From: Subdoligranulum variabile
GTDB taxonomy: Bacteria > Bacillota > Clostridia > Oscillospirales > Ruminococcaceae
Direction: 5' to 3'
Assembly: GCA_004554775.1 (NCBI GenBank)
Contig: SFKI01000022.1
Span: 1-42,815, forward strand
DNA length: 42,815 bases
Position 1 is the first letter of the stretch; each line of letters begins with the position of its first letter. The notes under the pieces were generated by a model. It worked only from the letters and a program-made list of their open reading frames with translations. It was not told the DNA's origin and did not search any database. Position numbers and translations under genes: made by a program. Below, in pieces: positions 1 to 8,491 of the stretch.

Positions 1-1172
1 AGGCGCAGGCTGTTCTGGCTCATTTCCAGGCCGGAAGTAGCAACGCCGCCGGCGTTGGCTGCCTTAGCGGGAGCGAACAGGATACCGTGGCTCTGCAGGT
101 AAGCGATTGCTTCCGGGGTAGAAGGCATGTTAGCACCTTCGGCAACAGCGTAGCAGCCGTTGGCAACCAGTGCCTCGGCACCTTCCAGCTGCAGCTCGTT
201 CTGGGTTGCGCAGGGCAGAGCGATATCGCAGGGAACAGTCCAGATGCCCTTGCTGCCCTCAACGTACTTAGCGGTGGGAACGTAATCCAGGTAAGTCTTG
301 ATGCGGGCACGCTTGACTTCCTTGATTTCCTTAATGACCTTGTAGTCAATGCCGTTCTCGTCCACGATGTAGCCGTTGGAGTCGCTCATGGCGATAACCT
401 TGCCGCCCATCTGGGTAGCTTTCTGGTTTGCATAGGTAGCAACATTGCCGGAGCCGGAGATGACCACACGCTGGCCCTCAAAGCTCTTGCCAGCATCAGC
501 CAGCATTTCCTTGGCAAAGTAGCACAGGCCGTAGCCGGTAGCCTCGGTACGGGCCAGGGAACCGCCGAACGGGATGCCCTTGCCGGTCAGCACGCCGGTG
601 TACTCATCGCGGATGCGCTTGTACTGGCCGAACAGGAAGCCGATCTCGCGGCCGCCAACGCCGATATCACCGGCGGGCACATCGGTATCGGGGCCAATGT
701 GGCGGTACAGCTCGGTCATAAAGCTCTGGCAGAAACGCATGACCTCTGCGTCAGACTTGCCGTGAGGGTCAAAGTCAGAACCGCCCTTGCCGCCGCCCAT
801 GGGCAGGCTGGTCAGGCTGTTCTTGAAGCACTGCTCAAAGCCCAGGAACTTGATGATGGACAGGTTGACAGAGGGGTGGAAGCGCAGGCCTCCCTTGTAG
901 GGGCCGATGGCAGAGTTGAACTGCACACGGTAGCCGCGGTTGACCTGGACCTTGCCAGCGTCATCGACCCAGGGCACACGGAACATAATGACGCGCTCAG
1001 GCTCGACAAGGCGCTCGATCAGGCCAGCCTTCTCGTACTCGGGATGGGCAGCCACAACGGGCTCCAGGCTTTCGAGGACTTCCTCAACAGCCTGCAAAAA
1101 CTCTTTTTGTTCGGGGTTACGCTTAGCGAGGTCGTCATAAACGCCTTGCAGATACGGATTGGTAAATGCCAT
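1..1172 (-). CDS. gdhA: NADP-type glutamate dehydrogenase, 3' end cut by window edge
   Basis: Cytoplasmic enzyme that interconverts 2-oxoglutarate plus ammonia and glutamate. The first 390 codons are present; about 55-60 C-terminal residues lie outside the window. Family signatures visible are the substrate-site segment KGGLRFHPSVN, the catalytic-lysine segment PMGGGKGGSDFDPHGKS, the nucleotide-binding loop GSGNVA, and the segment AEGANMPSTPEA in the dinucleotide domain. This pattern is that of the hexameric bacterial class of about 445-450 residues. The ATG at 1172 is preceded by TAAAGGAGTG at a good distance. A promoter with 17-bp spacing lies 40-70 bases upstream. The gene stands alone, with a repeat-bearing gap separating it from the next minus-strand unit. 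The NADP preference is inferred from family resemblance. Confidence 0.96.
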   Translation of the reverse strand, partial: MAFTNPYLQGVYDDLAKRNPEQKEFLQAVEEVLESLEPVVAAHPEYEKAGLIERLVEPERVIMFRVPWVDDAGKVQVNRGYRVQFNSAIGPYKGGLRFHPSVNLSIIKFLGFEQCFKNSLTSLPMGGGKGGSDFDPHGKSDAEVMRFCQSFMTELYRHIGPDTDVPAGDIGVGGREIGFLFGQYKRIRDEYTGVLTGKGIPFGGSLARTEATGYGLCYFAKEMLADAGKSFEGQRVVISGSGNVATYANQKATQMGGKVIAMSDSNGYIVDENGIDYKVIKEIKEVKRARIKTYLDYVPTAKYVEGSKGIWTVPCDIALPCATQNELQLEGAEALVANGCYAVAEGANMPSTPEAIAYLQSHGILFAPAKAANAGGVATSGLEMSQNSLR

Positions 1173-1212
1173 AGTGGTAACACTCCTTTATATATTTCTT
1201 TCACCGGTTTTT

Positions 1213-1241
1213 ATAGTAGCACCATGTGCATAATTTTTCAA
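1213..1241 (-). promoter_or_regulatory. Probable gdhA promoter
   Basis: Read on the minus strand: -35 TTGAAA (1236-1241), 17-bp spacer, -10 TACTAT (1213-1218). It lies in an AT-rich stretch just upstream of the gdhA ribosome site. Confidence 0.6.
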
Positions 1242-1380
1242 GGTTTTTGCAGGCGTTTTTAAAAATTTTGTTTGCACGCGGGACCCGACTGTTTTTGTGA
1301 GAGGGACACACTTTATTTTTTTAAGTGAAAGCAGGTTGGTTTGTATTACTTCCGGGCAATGGCCGGGGTGGTTGATTAAG

Positions 1381-1460
1381 GTGTAGGGGGTGGGCATTGC
1401 CCGCCCGGGGAGTTTTGTGGCCGCGCCAGGCTCCGCGGGCGAACAATGTTCGCCTCTACA
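1381..1460. repeat. Two units of the dispersed TAGGGG hairpin repeat
   Basis: This lies in the 342-base gap between gdhA and the lipoprotein gene. The first unit (1383-1408) has GTAGGGG followed by a hairpin GGGTGGGC-ATT-GCCCGCCC. The second (1435-1460) is in the opposite orientation and carries GGCGAAC-AAT-GTTCGCC followed by TCTACA. The two cores differ but the flanking GTAGGGG/CCCGC boxes match units at 22009, 23553-23713 and 36988-37145. No ORF or RNA gene is visible in the remainder of the gap. Bases 1500-1514 hold a decayed GGCTCCCCTTGAGG hairpin arm. Confidence 0.8.
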
Positions 1461-1514
1461 GCCCTCACACGCTTGGGTGCAGGGGGGCGGCGTAAAAGGC
1501 TCCCCTTGAGGCGG

Positions 1515-2984
1515 TTAGTCCCACATCTGCACCAGCGTATAATCCTCGCTGCCGTTCATAAAATCCTGCGGGTCGATCAGGCCGTAGTCGCAGCGGTCGT
1601 TGTGGATGCTGCTGTGCGGCTTATAGCCAATCAGCCAGCGGCCGTCGTTGGTCTGGGCCATCACGCTTACGGCCATGTTGCCGCCGTCGCGGTACTGCTT
1701 TTGGGTGATCTGCACGGCTTCGCCGGTATCGAGATTGTATAAATAGTCAACATCGCTCCAGATATCCGCACCGCTTTTCTGCATCCAGATCCAGCTGCGC
1801 TCCTCGCTGCCAAAAACGGGCATAAAACCGGAATCAGTCTGGGGCATGTAGACATTCACCGGCAGATCAGCCACCAACTCGGTGCGGGTGCTGCTTTCAT
1901 CATAGTAGGCGAAGCTGCACTGGGTGCCCCAGTCGCTTACCTCGCGCATGTTGTCCTCTACATACACGCGGCCCTTATACTCGCGCACAAAATACGGGGC
2001 GTTGGTGGTGGGTATATCGCAGATCTTTTCGCGTTCCAGCGTCTGCGGGTCCAGCCAGTCAAACTCATACCGGGCATTTTGCAGCGCGGCCCGGTAGATG
2101 TCGCCGTCGTTATAGCTTGGCATCGGCGCGTCCGAGATCACACGCTGGGTCAGAAAGCGGCTGCCCTTGGCGTCAAGCACCTGCTCGTTGGCATACAGCG
2201 GGATCTTCTGCGTTTCGCCGGTGTGGATATCCAGCCGCACGATGTGCCCGGGGGTATTATTCTCGGTGTTGCCGTCCACCGCATAGATCGCATTCTGGTC
2301 GCAGTAGCCAAAGTACAGCTCGGTCAAATCGCGCATGTCGTCGGTAAAGGTCAGCACGGTGGTGCGCTCGGTCAGATCATCGTTCAGCATTTCGATGCTG
2401 GACGGCGCGTAATATTTCTCCAAATCAATGCGGCAGGATTCAATGTATTCTTCCTCGCTGGCATAGCCCCATGCATAGCCGTATTCCTGGTACTGCGCGC
2501 GCCATTCATCCACATGGTCCTGCCAGTTTCTGCTTTCGCCGGTATCGTAGTTCCAGTAATCATTACCGGCATAGTACAGGTAGACCCTGCCGTCCAGCAC
2601 CAGCAGGTTCGTGCGCTCCCAGGTTTCCTGGTACGCCGGGCAGGCAGCACTGTCGTGGGTGCAGCCGGGCACATTGCACAGCGGGGTCTGCTGGCCGGTG
2701 GCATAATCGGTTTTTAAAAGCAGCCCGCCCATGCCCGCGCCGACGCGGGCAATTTCGTAATACGCATCGCCGGTGTTCCAGCCCCAGTAGCCGCCGCAGG
2801 TCGAGGGGATGCCGCTCAGTGTGCCCACCTCACTGAAGCCCGCCGGGGCAGGCTCGGGCGTGGGGTCGGCAGCCGTTTCTGCCGTTGTCTCGGTGGTGGG
2901 CAGGGTGTCAGCCGGGGCGGCTTTCGCACCGCAGCCCGCCAGCAGCAGCGGAGCCAATAGCAGGGCAAAGGTTTTTGTACGCAT
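1515..2984 (-). CDS. Secreted lipoprotein, probable beta-propeller-like domain
   Basis: Last gene of the unit response regulator-kinase-membrane protein-lipoprotein. The signal peptide ends in a lipobox LLLAGC, with Cys18 as the lipidated residue, so the product should sit on the outer face of the membrane. An Ala/Thr/Pro/Glu-rich linker (about 20-48) follows. The body (about 50-489) is rich in Trp, Tyr, Asp and Gly with recurring short strands such as VLDGRVYLYYAGNDYW, which suggests repeated propeller blades. A Cys motif, CNVPGCTHDSAACPA (Cys103, 108, 115), precedes it; I know similar motifs in uncharacterised Clostridia lipoproteins encoded beside two-component systems. The start at 2984 has GAAAGGA overlapping the preceding stop, so it is probably coupled. 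A sensory or ligand-binding role for the kinase is inference. Confidence 0.85.
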   Translation of the reverse strand: MRTKTFALLLAPLLLAGCGAKAAPADTLPTTETTAETAADPTPEPAPAGFSEVGTLSGIPSTCGGYWGWNTGDAYYEIARVGAGMGGLLLKTDYATGQQTPLCNVPGCTHDSAACPAYQETWERTNLLVLDGRVYLYYAGNDYWNYDTGESRNWQDHVDEWRAQYQEYGYAWGYASEEEYIESCRIDLEKYYAPSSIEMLNDDLTERTTVLTFTDDMRDLTELYFGYCDQNAIYAVDGNTENNTPGHIVRLDIHTGETQKIPLYANEQVLDAKGSRFLTQRVISDAPMPSYNDGDIYRAALQNARYEFDWLDPQTLEREKICDIPTTNAPYFVREYKGRVYVEDNMREVSDWGTQCSFAYYDESSTRTELVADLPVNVYMPQTDSGFMPVFGSEERSWIWMQKSGADIWSDVDYLYNLDTGEAVQITQKQYRDGGNMAVSVMAQTNDGRWLIGYKPHSSIHNDRCDYGLIDPQDFMNGSEDYTLVQMWD

Positions 2985-2997
2985 GATGCACGTCCTT

Positions 2998-3888
2998 TCA
3001 GGTCATGCGCCGGGGTAGGTTCTCCTCGGCGCAAAGGGTGATGCCCAGGGAGAAGTAGGGCATGGTCATATCGGCAATAGCATAGTTTTTGCAGTCCGCC
3101 GCCACAAGCGCCTGGCCGTTGGTACTGTACAGCGCCTGGGTGTAGGTCAGGTCGGGGCGCGCGGTCCAGTCGCTCAGGCTGGCCAGCCCGGCCTGCGCCA
3201 AAAAAGCCTGCAAATTTTCGGTGGTGGCTTCGGGCATACTGGCCTGGTCCGATTCCGTCGTCGAGATCCAGACCGAAATCACCTGCCCGGTGCGGCTGTC
3301 CATCACCAGCGAAAAGGCGGTGCGCAACTCACCGGCATAGATGGCATACCGGCGGAAGGTTACGATGCCCGCGCTGTCAAAGCTAAAGTAGACGGTATCC
3401 AGCCAATAGCTGCTGCTGTAATCCTCGTAATAATCGCTCTCGGTGTCGGACCAGTCCAGTGCGGCATCGGCCCACACCTGGGGCAAGGCGCCGCAGTCCA
3501 CCAGGCTTTGCATGGCGTCGGCCACGGTCGTTTTATATCCGGCGTAGGACTTCATCTCCCGCAGGGAGCTGTCCGCGCCGATGTACAGCTTCGGCCCGGT
3601 CAGCTCCGGCGGCTCGGGTTCGCGGTCGAGGCTGGTGCTCTGCGCAGGGTCGCGCACCGTGGCAGTGCTCTGGTCCTGCTGGCGCGTCTGCAGCTGGCAT
3701 AAAATATAGTAGTCGTCACCGCTCGGCACGGGCGCGGCGTAGGGGGCGGCCACCGTTTGCGGGTGCCCCAGGTAGAGGGCATCGGCCCCGCGCAGAAATA
3801 CCGCCGGGGCTGCCGCGCAAAGGACCACGCCCAGCGCGCAAAGCAGCACGGCGGCGCGGGTGGTGAGTTTTGGTTTTTGAGGTTTCAT
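2998..3888 (-). CDS. Membrane-anchored extracellular protein of unknown function
   Basis: A 296-residue protein I do not recognise. It has a short basic N-terminus (KPQKPKLTTR), one hydrophobic segment (about 11-33) and a long hydrophilic remainder with acidic and Tyr-rich stretches (YYEDYSSSYWLDTVYFSF near the middle), so it is probably anchored with the bulk outside. Its ATG overlaps the kinase stop as ATGA (3885-3888), which indicates translational coupling. It sits between the histidine kinase and the lipoprotein, so all three are expected to be co-expressed. By position it could be an accessory or modulatory partner of the kinase; nothing in the sequence proves this. Confidence 0.8.
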   Translation of the reverse strand: MKPQKPKLTTRAAVLLCALGVVLCAAAPAVFLRGADALYLGHPQTVAAPYAAPVPSGDDYYILCQLQTRQQDQSTATVRDPAQSTSLDREPEPPELTGPKLYIGADSSLREMKSYAGYKTTVADAMQSLVDCGALPQVWADAALDWSDTESDYYEDYSSSYWLDTVYFSFDSAGIVTFRRYAIYAGELRTAFSLVMDSRTGQVISVWISTTESDQASMPEATTENLQAFLAQAGLASLSDWTARPDLTYTQALYSTNGQALVAADCKNYAIADMTMPYFSLGITLCAEENLPRRMT

Positions 3889-5219
3889 TGCACAGCCCCC
3901 TTTCGCAAGATCACGCTGACGCGGGTGCCCTCGCCCGGCGTGCTTTCAATGTGCAGATCGCTGCCGTGGACCTCGGCAATGCGTTTGCAAAGGGCCAGGC
4001 CCAGGCCGCTGCCGCCCTGCTTGCGGGCACGGGATTTGTCCACCATGTAAAACGGTTCCGTTACCCGGGAAATTTCCGATTGCGGGATGCCGCAGCCGTG
4101 GTCGGCGACAGTCAGGGTCACGGTATCGGCGTTGTCTGCGGCCTGTACTTCCACGGGCTGGCCCGGCTCGCTGGCCTTGACGGCATTGCCGACGAGGTTG
4201 CATAACAGGTCCAGCAGCAGGTCGGCGTCGGCCTGCACGGCGGCATCACAGGCAGGCAGCTGCAACGGTACGCCCGGGCAGGCGGCTTGCAGGCGCGGCC
4301 ACAAGGCAGCCAGCGCGGTGGGCTGCAAGGTGATGGTCTCTTCGCCCAAGCCGAGCAGCGCCAGCAGCTTGCCGCTGAGGGCTTCAAGCCGCCGCCCCTC
4401 GTGATAGATGGCCCCGGCAGCCTCGTATTGCTCGGCGGGGCTGGCCTGGATCGTGCGCAGCATGTCGGCGTAACCGATGATGGAGGTCATCGGGGTTTTG
4501 AGTTCGTGGGCAAACGCGCCCATGAAATCCTCGCGCTGCCGGACATCGGCCTGTAGGGCGGTGATTTTTTCCTGCACCGCATCGGCCATTTTGTCAAAGC
4601 TGCTGCTCAGTGTTTCGATTTCATCGCCGGTGTGCAGGCCGGTGCGGCGGGCGTAGTCGCCGTCGGCGATTTCGGCGCTGGCAGTAGTCAGGGTGCGCAG
4701 CGGGCGGGTCATTCGGCGGGCAAACACGGCGGTGACGGCAGCCCCTGCGGCCAGCACAGCGGCCTCCAGCAGCAAAAAGCGGCGCAGCGCGGCATCGCGC
4801 CCGCGGTAGAGGTCGGTCAGGTCGTAGGCGGTGGCCAGCTGCAGCCCGCCCTGCAATCTGCTGGCATAGGTGGCCTGCACACCTCCGTTGGCCAGGCGGC
4901 GCACTTCCATCGTGCCGTCGGGCAGCAGGTCGCCGCTGCCCACAATGCAGACGCCGTCGCGCCACAGGGCCGTGGGCAGGGCGAAGTTGGCCAGCAGTTC
5001 GGTGAGGGCAGCATCATCCAGGCTTTCGCCCCGGCGCTGGCGGTCCAGTATTTCGCCCTGCAATAAGGTGCAGACCTGGCGGTGGGTATCGGCGTTGGCG
5101 GCCTCGGCCCGGGCAAGCTGCGCGGAGAAATCACTGTACAGCAAATAGCACCCGCCCACGCCAAACGACGCACTCAGCACCAGCACCAACAGGCAAACCA
5201 TTTTGTAGGCAAATTTCAT
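3885..5219 (-). CDS. Sensor histidine kinase, HAMP/HisKA/HATPase
   Basis: A 444-residue class I sensor kinase. TM1 spans about 6-28, a small extracellular sensor domain about 30-145, and TM2 about 148-167. A HAMP linker (about 168-222, TRPLRTLTTASAEIADGDY) follows. The H-box FAHELKTPMTSIIGYADM places the phospho-accepting His at 238. The ATPase domain has an N-box (LLCNLVGNAVKASEPG), G1 (DHGCGIP) and G2 (GGSGLGLALCKRI). Its start has AAAGGAG at normal spacing. It lies downstream of the response regulator with a 177-base gap containing a hairpin, which is unusual for a regulator-kinase pair. The stimulus is unknown; the two downstream extracytoplasmic proteins hint at a surface signal. Confidence 0.96.
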   Translation of the reverse strand: MKFAYKMVCLLVLVLSASFGVGGCYLLYSDFSAQLARAEAANADTHRQVCTLLQGEILDRQRRGESLDDAALTELLANFALPTALWRDGVCIVGSGDLLPDGTMEVRRLANGGVQATYASRLQGGLQLATAYDLTDLYRGRDAALRRFLLLEAAVLAAGAAVTAVFARRMTRPLRTLTTASAEIADGDYARRTGLHTGDEIETLSSSFDKMADAVQEKITALQADVRQREDFMGAFAHELKTPMTSIIGYADMLRTIQASPAEQYEAAGAIYHEGRRLEALSGKLLALLGLGEETITLQPTALAALWPRLQAACPGVPLQLPACDAAVQADADLLLDLLCNLVGNAVKASEPGQPVEVQAADNADTVTLTVADHGCGIPQSEISRVTEPFYMVDKSRARKQGGSGLGLALCKRIAEVHGSDLHIESTPGEGTRVSVILRKGAVQ

Positions 5220-5313
5220 GGGATTTCTCCTTTTTGCTTTTTGCGCGCCAGCGCTCTACGATTAGGGGATGAGAAATTTCTATTGTTTGTTGCAGACTAT
5301 CATACAACTGCAC

Positions 5314-5332
5314 GGGGCGTCGAGGACGCCCC
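5314..5332. other. Hairpin between response regulator and kinase genes
   Basis: GGGGCGT-CGAGG-ACGCCCC is a 7-bp perfect GC stem with a 5-base loop. On the plus strand it is followed by ATTTTT, but no plus-strand gene ends here. On the minus strand, the direction of the operon, no T run follows. It may lower kinase expression relative to the regulator, or may simply be a repeat fragment. Confidence 0.45.
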
Positions 5333-5396
5333 ATTTTTGGCCCCGGCGGGGTCAATCTGCCGGGCGGCGGAAAAGCGGCAGCTGCAAACCAAATCG

Positions 5397-6050
5397 TTAC
5401 TCTAATTTTAACCGATACCCAATCTGATACACCGTCTCGATCTTATCGCCCCAATCAAGCTTTTTGCGCAGCCGCGTAATATAAGTATCCACCGCGCGGG
5501 TACACTCAGCATCGCCGCCCCAGGCGCGTTCCATCAGCGTATCGCGGTATACCGCCGCACCGCGGTTGCGCATCAGCGTTTCCAAAAGCGCAAACTCCCG
5601 CGGGGTCAGTTCCACAGGCTGGCCGCGCTGCAAAACCAGGTGCGCGGCGCTGTCCAGCGTCACATCAAACGCTTGCAGCTGGTGGCCGCCCTTTCCGGCG
5701 CGGCGCAGCACCATCTCCATGCGGGCCATCAGCTCATCCATCGCAAACGGCTTTACAATGTAATCGTCCGCACCCAGCCGCAGGCCCAGCACGCGGTCCT
5801 TTACAGCAGATTTTGCGGTCAGGAAAATCACCGGCACCCCCTGCGGGCGTAGATAATCCAGCAGCGCATAACCATCCAGCCCCGGCAGCATGATGTCCAG
5901 CAGGGCCAGGTCGTAGGTGTTTTTCTCGATTAAATCAGCAGCAGTCAGGCCGTCGGGTGCCAGGGTGCATATGTACCCCGCGCGGGTCAGGTTCATCTCC
6001 AGCAGGCGGGCAATGGGGTGCTCGTCCTCAGCGATCAGTACTTTCGTCAT
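5397..6050 (-). CDS. OmpR-family response regulator
   Basis: A DNA-binding regulator partnered with the downstream kinase. The receiver domain (1-115) has acidic residues EDE (8-10), the phospho-acceptor Asp52 in LALLDIMLPGLDG, and Lys100 in GADDYIVKPF. The C-terminal winged helix (about 125-218) has the typical PVELTPREFALLETLMRNRG and a terminal IETVYQIGYRLKLE. I chose the ATG at 6050, which has AAAGGGGA eight bases upstream; an in-frame TTG at 6068 would place the ribosome site inside the coding sequence. The gene reads away from the GH3-like gene, with 132 bases between them. Confidence 0.95.
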   Translation of the reverse strand: MTKVLIAEDEHPIARLLEMNLTRAGYICTLAPDGLTAADLIEKNTYDLALLDIMLPGLDGYALLDYLRPQGVPVIFLTAKSAVKDRVLGLRLGADDYIVKPFAMDELMARMEMVLRRAGKGGHQLQAFDVTLDSAAHLVLQRGQPVELTPREFALLETLMRNRGAAVYRDTLMERAWGGDAECTRAVDTYITRLRKKLDWGDKIETVYQIGYRLKLE

Positions 6051-6141
6051 GGTTTTTCCCCTTTCCAAGCCCAGTGTAACGGGTAGTTGTGTACGACTTG
6101 TTACAATTCCGCATTTTCACTTTATTTTACCATGTTTTGTG

Positions 6142-6150
6142 TGTTATAAT
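6142..6150 (+). promoter_or_regulatory. Extended -10 promoter for the GH3-like gene
   Basis: TGT-TATAAT is a consensus extended -10 element 32 bases upstream of the ATG at 6183. No good -35 is present at the usual distance (TTATTT at 6122-6127), as expected for extended -10 promoters. AAAAGGAGC at about 6165-6173 is the ribosome site. Confidence 0.6.
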
Positions 6151-6182
6151 GAACATTATTACAAAAAAGGAGCTTTTTGTCT

Positions 6183-7772
6183 ATGTCGTCCCCAACCGTT
6201 GTGGAAAATTCCGGCGTGGTCCTGCCCGCAGCTTGTGCTGTGGCGGCCAGCTTTGACCCCGCTTTGGCGCGCAGTACGGGCGCGGCGCAGGGGCAGCAGG
6301 CCCACCGCATGGACGTGGATGCCAACGTCAAGCGCAGCCCGCTGTATGGCCGCAACTTTGCCTTGTTCAGTGAGGATGCGTACCTGACCGGGGCCCTGGC
6401 CGCCGGGGCCGTTGCGGGCGTGCAGAGCGTGGGGGCTGAAGCCGCCGTGGGGCCGTTCCTTTGCTGCAACCAGGCCGCCGACAACGCCGCGCTGGACCGC
6501 CGCGTGGACGAGCGCACGTTGCAGGAGATCTACCTGCCGCCGTTTGAAGCCGCCACGCTGGCCGGGCCGCAGACGCTGCGGTGCGGCAGCGGCACCTTGA
6601 ACGGCATCCCGCTGGCCGAAGCCGCAGTAACCCTGCTGCCCGCTGCCAGCCCCGCCCCGGGGACGGACACTGCCGCCAAGCCCGACCATGCGCTGGCTGT
6701 GCAGTTGGCGGCGCAATGCGGTGTGCTGGTGCAGAATTTGGGCGCACTGCCGCTGAAAGCCGGGCAGCAGGTGGCCTACATCGGTGCCTTTGCCGAGACC
6801 CCGCGCTACCGGGGCGAGGGCGCGGCCAGCCCCGCCGTTTTGGGTGCGCTGGATGCCGCGCTGCTGAAAGGCCGCCGCGTGGGCTATGTAAAGGGCTTCC
6901 CTGCTGACATGGACGAGCGCAGCGAGGACGAGTTTTTGCGCGCGGTCTCGGCTGCCGAGCACGCCGATGTGGCCGTAGTGTTTGCGGGCCAGCCCGAGAG
7001 CTTTGTCAGCCCCGACACTGACCGCCGCACCCTGCGCCTGCCGGAATGCCAGAACAACCTGATCGCGCGCATTGCCGCCGTGCAGAAAAACACCGTGGTC
7101 GTGCTGCACACCGGCACACCCGTGGAGTGCCCGTGGGCGGGGGATGTTTCGGCGGTGCTGTGCATGTACCTGGCGGGCGAGGGCGTGGGGGAAGCCACCG
7201 ACGCGCTGCTGTGGGGCGATGCCAACCCGAGCGGCCGCCTGCCCGAGACCTGGCCCCTGCGGCTGGAGGACACGCCCTGCTACCTGGACTACCCCGGCGA
7301 CGGCCGCACGGCCGACTACCGCGAGGGCGTGTATGTAGGCTACCATTGGTACGACGCCCGCCGCATGCCGGTGCTTTGGCCCTTTGGCCACGGCATGAGC
7401 TACACCGGCTTTGTGTACCGCAATGCCCGGTTAAGCGCTAACACGCTGGCCGAGGGCGGCGAGGTAAAAGTATGTGTCACCGTGAAAAACAGCGGCGCCG
7501 TGCGCGGGGCCGAGGTGGTGCAGCTTTATATTAGTGACGAGACCGGCGCCCCCATTGCGGGCGGGCGGGTGCCGCAGAGCCTGCGCGGGTTTACCAAGAT
7601 CTGGCTGGAGCCCGGCGAGGAGCGCGAGGTAAGCTTTACCCTGACCGCGCGCGACCTGGCCCATTACGATTCCACCCGCCGGGCCTGGCATGCCGCGCTT
7701 GGGCGGTATACTGTACGCATTGGGCACACCAGCCGGGATATCCGTGCCACCTTGGGATTGAATTTTGAATAA
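6183..7772 (+). CDS. GH3 beta-glucosidase-like protein lacking catalytic region
   Basis: A 529-residue protein clearly related to family GH3 but far shorter than the usual 700-800. Retained are SPLYGRNFALFSEDAYLTG (about 52-70), VDERTLQEIYLPPFE (about 108-122), the GH3 C-terminal alpha/beta domain (about 168-390, with PRYRGEG and the GEGVGEATDALLWGDANPSG segment) and a fibronectin-III-like end (about 425-520). Missing are the first roughly 90 residues of the barrel, the conserved Lys-His pair (position occupied by VGPFLCCNQ at about 89-96), and the whole stretch with the SDW nucleophile: at about 140-170 the chain runs from NGIPLAEA straight into the C-terminal domain. The frame is intact with normal codon use, so it looks maintained rather than decaying. 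It has no signal peptide. Hydrolytic activity seems unlikely; sugar binding is possible. Confidence 0.85.
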   Translation: MSSPTVVENSGVVLPAACAVAASFDPALARSTGAAQGQQAHRMDVDANVKRSPLYGRNFALFSEDAYLTGALAAGAVAGVQSVGAEAAVGPFLCCNQAADNAALDRRVDERTLQEIYLPPFEAATLAGPQTLRCGSGTLNGIPLAEAAVTLLPAASPAPGTDTAAKPDHALAVQLAAQCGVLVQNLGALPLKAGQQVAYIGAFAETPRYRGEGAASPAVLGALDAALLKGRRVGYVKGFPADMDERSEDEFLRAVSAAEHADVAVVFAGQPESFVSPDTDRRTLRLPECQNNLIARIAAVQKNTVVVLHTGTPVECPWAGDVSAVLCMYLAGEGVGEATDALLWGDANPSGRLPETWPLRLEDTPCYLDYPGDGRTADYREGVYVGYHWYDARRMPVLWPFGHGMSYTGFVYRNARLSANTLAEGGEVKVCVTVKNSGAVRGAEVVQLYISDETGAPIAGGRVPQSLRGFTKIWLEPGEEREVSFTLTARDLAHYDSTRRAWHAALGRYTVRIGHTSRDIRATLGLNFE

Positions 7773-7791
7773 GATAAGCCCCCACTAGACA

Positions 7792-7827
7792 AACCCCCGG
7801 CTCCCTCTTGCGAGGGAGCCGGGGGTT
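7792..7827. terminator. Bidirectional terminator between GH3-like gene and pilus operon
   Basis: AACCCCCGGCTCCCTC (7792-7807), loop TTGC, then the perfect complement (7812-7827). It is followed on the plus strand by ATTATTT and on the minus strand by GTCTAG. It lies 19 bases after the GH3-like stop and immediately after the last pilus gene, so it serves convergent transcripts. Confidence 0.85.
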
Positions 7828-7828
7828 A

Positions 7829-8476
7829 TTATTTGCAGCGGTTTGCAAAGCAACGTCCCACAACCACGATCCCCGCTGCTGAGGCCGCCAGCAGGAGCCA
7901 TAACAGGCCGATCGGCAACGCGTCGCCGGTCTGCGGCAGGGCGGGCGCGGGGTGGGTCGGGTGCTTCTGAGTCGGTTTGGCCGTGGGGGCGGCGGTTGGT
8001 GTGGCCGTCGGCGCGGCGGGCGGGTCATAGCGATTCTGGAACAAAAGCAGCCCAGTCTTTTCGCTGGTCGCGCCCGTGGCCCAGATCTCGGCCCCCAGTC
8101 CCCCGCCGGGCTGGTTGGTCACGCGCACCGTCACCGTGTAGACGGTGGCATCGTAGGTCATCTGCGCCGTGGTGCCCGCGCGCTGGCACACCGTGTAGCG
8201 GTAATCGCCGGGGGCGGTGTAAACCAGCCTGGTAAAGCTGGCCGTGCCGCTGCCCTGGATCTGCACCGTGTCGGCGGCGGGCGCGGGGGCACCATCCTCC
8301 GGCGTAAGGGTGATGGTAAACCGTTCGGCCGTGGCCGCACCGGCGGTGCGCACCTCCACAGGCAGCGTGGCCGTACACTGGTAGGCATCGGCACGGGCAT
8401 GCGCCGGCAGCAGCAAAAGCAGCAGCGCCGCTTCCAGTATAATGCGCCGCAGCGTGCGTTTTTGGGTGTTGTTCAT
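7829..8476 (-). CDS. LPQTG-anchored minor/basal pilin (FctB-like)
   Basis: Last gene of the pilus operon. It has a signal peptide (about 1-29, cleavage near AHARA). One Spy0128/FctA-type pilin domain (about 31-150) follows, with YTAPGDYRYTVCQ and a closing FQNRY, the Asn position that forms an isopeptide bond in this family. A Pro/Thr/Lys-rich spacer (about 152-179) precedes a full sorting signal: LPQTG at 180-184, a hydrophobic span, and a short positive tail. The ribosome site AAAAGGAGG overlaps the end of the sortase gene. In the streptococcal FCT locus the equivalent protein anchors the fibre to the wall through the housekeeping sortase. The LPxTG motif here, unlike the other two pilins, fits that job. 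The assignment is by position and motif. Confidence 0.87.
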   Translation of the reverse strand: MNNTQKRTLRRIILEAALLLLLLPAHARADAYQCTATLPVEVRTAGAATAERFTITLTPEDGAPAPAADTVQIQGSGTASFTRLVYTAPGDYRYTVCQRAGTTAQMTYDATVYTVTVRVTNQPGGGLGAEIWATGATSEKTGLLLFQNRYDPPAAPTATPTAAPTAKPTQKHPTHPAPALPQTGDALPIGLLWLLLAASAAGIVVVGRCFANRCK

Positions 8477-8491
8477 CCGTGTTTCCTCCTT

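Noticed and set aside
7829..8476. This protein as a standalone surface antigen rather than pilus part
   Set aside because: Its domain type, its ribosome site overlapping the sortase gene and the FCT-like order favour a pilus role.
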